Positions 22,830 to 22,990 of a DNA stretch of 22,990 nucleotides are shown in pieces. Source of the DNA: Methylococcaceae bacterium UBA4132 (GTDB lineage Bacteria; Pseudomonadota; Gammaproteobacteria; Methylococcales; Methylomonadaceae); assembly GCA_002380945.1 (NCBI GenBank), contig DFWO01000064.1, positions 1-22,990 of the forward strand, read 5' to 3'. The notes under the pieces were generated by a model that ran no database searches, had not been told where the DNA came from, and saw only the letters and a list, made by a program, of their open reading frames with translations. Made by a program: the position numbers and the translations under genes. The first letter of the stretch is position 1. Each line of letters begins with the position of its first letter.

Positions 22830-22990
22830 ATGCAAGGATACACCGAAAAAATGCGTACCCAACTGAGCAACCCTGTTCAGTATCAATTACTGTTAAATGA
22901 CCACAGTATCGACTTAAACCCCTACCTAGGTAAACGTATTAGCCTACGTTTTACGGGCAATATCGCCTGTGTGCATTGCCACAAACCCAT
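22830..22990 (+). CDS. DUF2797-family protein, N-terminal part (runs off window)
   Basis: The first 53 codons of a gene cut by the window end. ATG 22830 follows a strong GAGAGGA ribosome site at 22814-22820. The sequence K-M-R-T-Q-L early, then L-N-P-Y-L-G-K-R-I-S-L-R-F-T-G and C-V-H-C, matches the start of DUF2797 proteins, whose paired cysteines suggest a zinc ribbon. Function of the family is not established. It is divergent from ppa. Confidence 0.75.
   Translation, partial: MQGYTEKMRTQLSNPVQYQLLLNDHSIDLNPYLGKRISLRFTGNIACVHCHKP

Overview
The window reads as the chromosome of a gammaproteobacterium of moderate to low G+C content. The gene orders yajC-secD-secF, ndk-rlmN-pilW-hisS-yfgM-bamB-der and hrcA-grpE-dnaK are typical of that class, and the AT-leaning codon use and palindromic intergenic repeats would fit Methylococcales or Thiotrichales. 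The placement below class level is a guess from style, not from a marker comparison. No rRNA, tRNA, CRISPR array or complete insertion sequence was seen.

Layout. 1-382 is AT-rich non-coding DNA. 383-4074 holds four tightly packed or overlapping plus-strand genes: a PMT/ArnT-like membrane glycosyltransferase, a GtrA-family small membrane protein, a ChbG/YdjC-family deacetylase and a GtrB/DPM1-like polyprenyl-phosphate glycosyltransferase. Together they look like a pathway that loads a sugar on undecaprenyl phosphate, deacetylates it, flips it and transfers it to an envelope acceptor, possibly lipid A (compare FlmF2-NaxD-FlmK of Francisella). 4184-7426 is the SecDF-YajC accessory translocase. 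7520-14439 is a housekeeping run: ndk, rlmN, pilW (type IV pilus lipoprotein), hisS, yfgM, bamB and der. rodZ and ispG, which often sit between pilW and hisS, are absent here. 14529-15038 is the thiol peroxidase tpx.

15040-18474 is an accessory region. It begins with gene debris: a frameshifted 254-bp piece of dnaK and a C-terminal piece of the GTPase RbgA/YlqF. A PilZ-domain gene with an 18-bp perfect palindrome in its leader and a 145-bp inverted-repeat element follow. It ends with a strikingly AT-rich set of three co-directional genes (16467-18415). The first two are unrecognised and the third resembles a circularly permuted papain/NlpC-type cysteine hydrolase. A strong bidirectional terminator (18443-18474) separates this from the minus-strand genes.

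18495-22752 (minus strand) is ppa-hrcA-grpE-dnaK. A sigma-32-like heat-shock promoter lies between grpE and dnaK, no CIRCE operator is visible, and dnaJ is not downstream of dnaK. Upstream of ppa and divergent from it, a DUF2797 gene runs off the right end.

The parts most likely to be new are the AT-rich three-gene cassette and the composition of the sugar-transfer cassette. Both interpretations are inferences that need homology searches.
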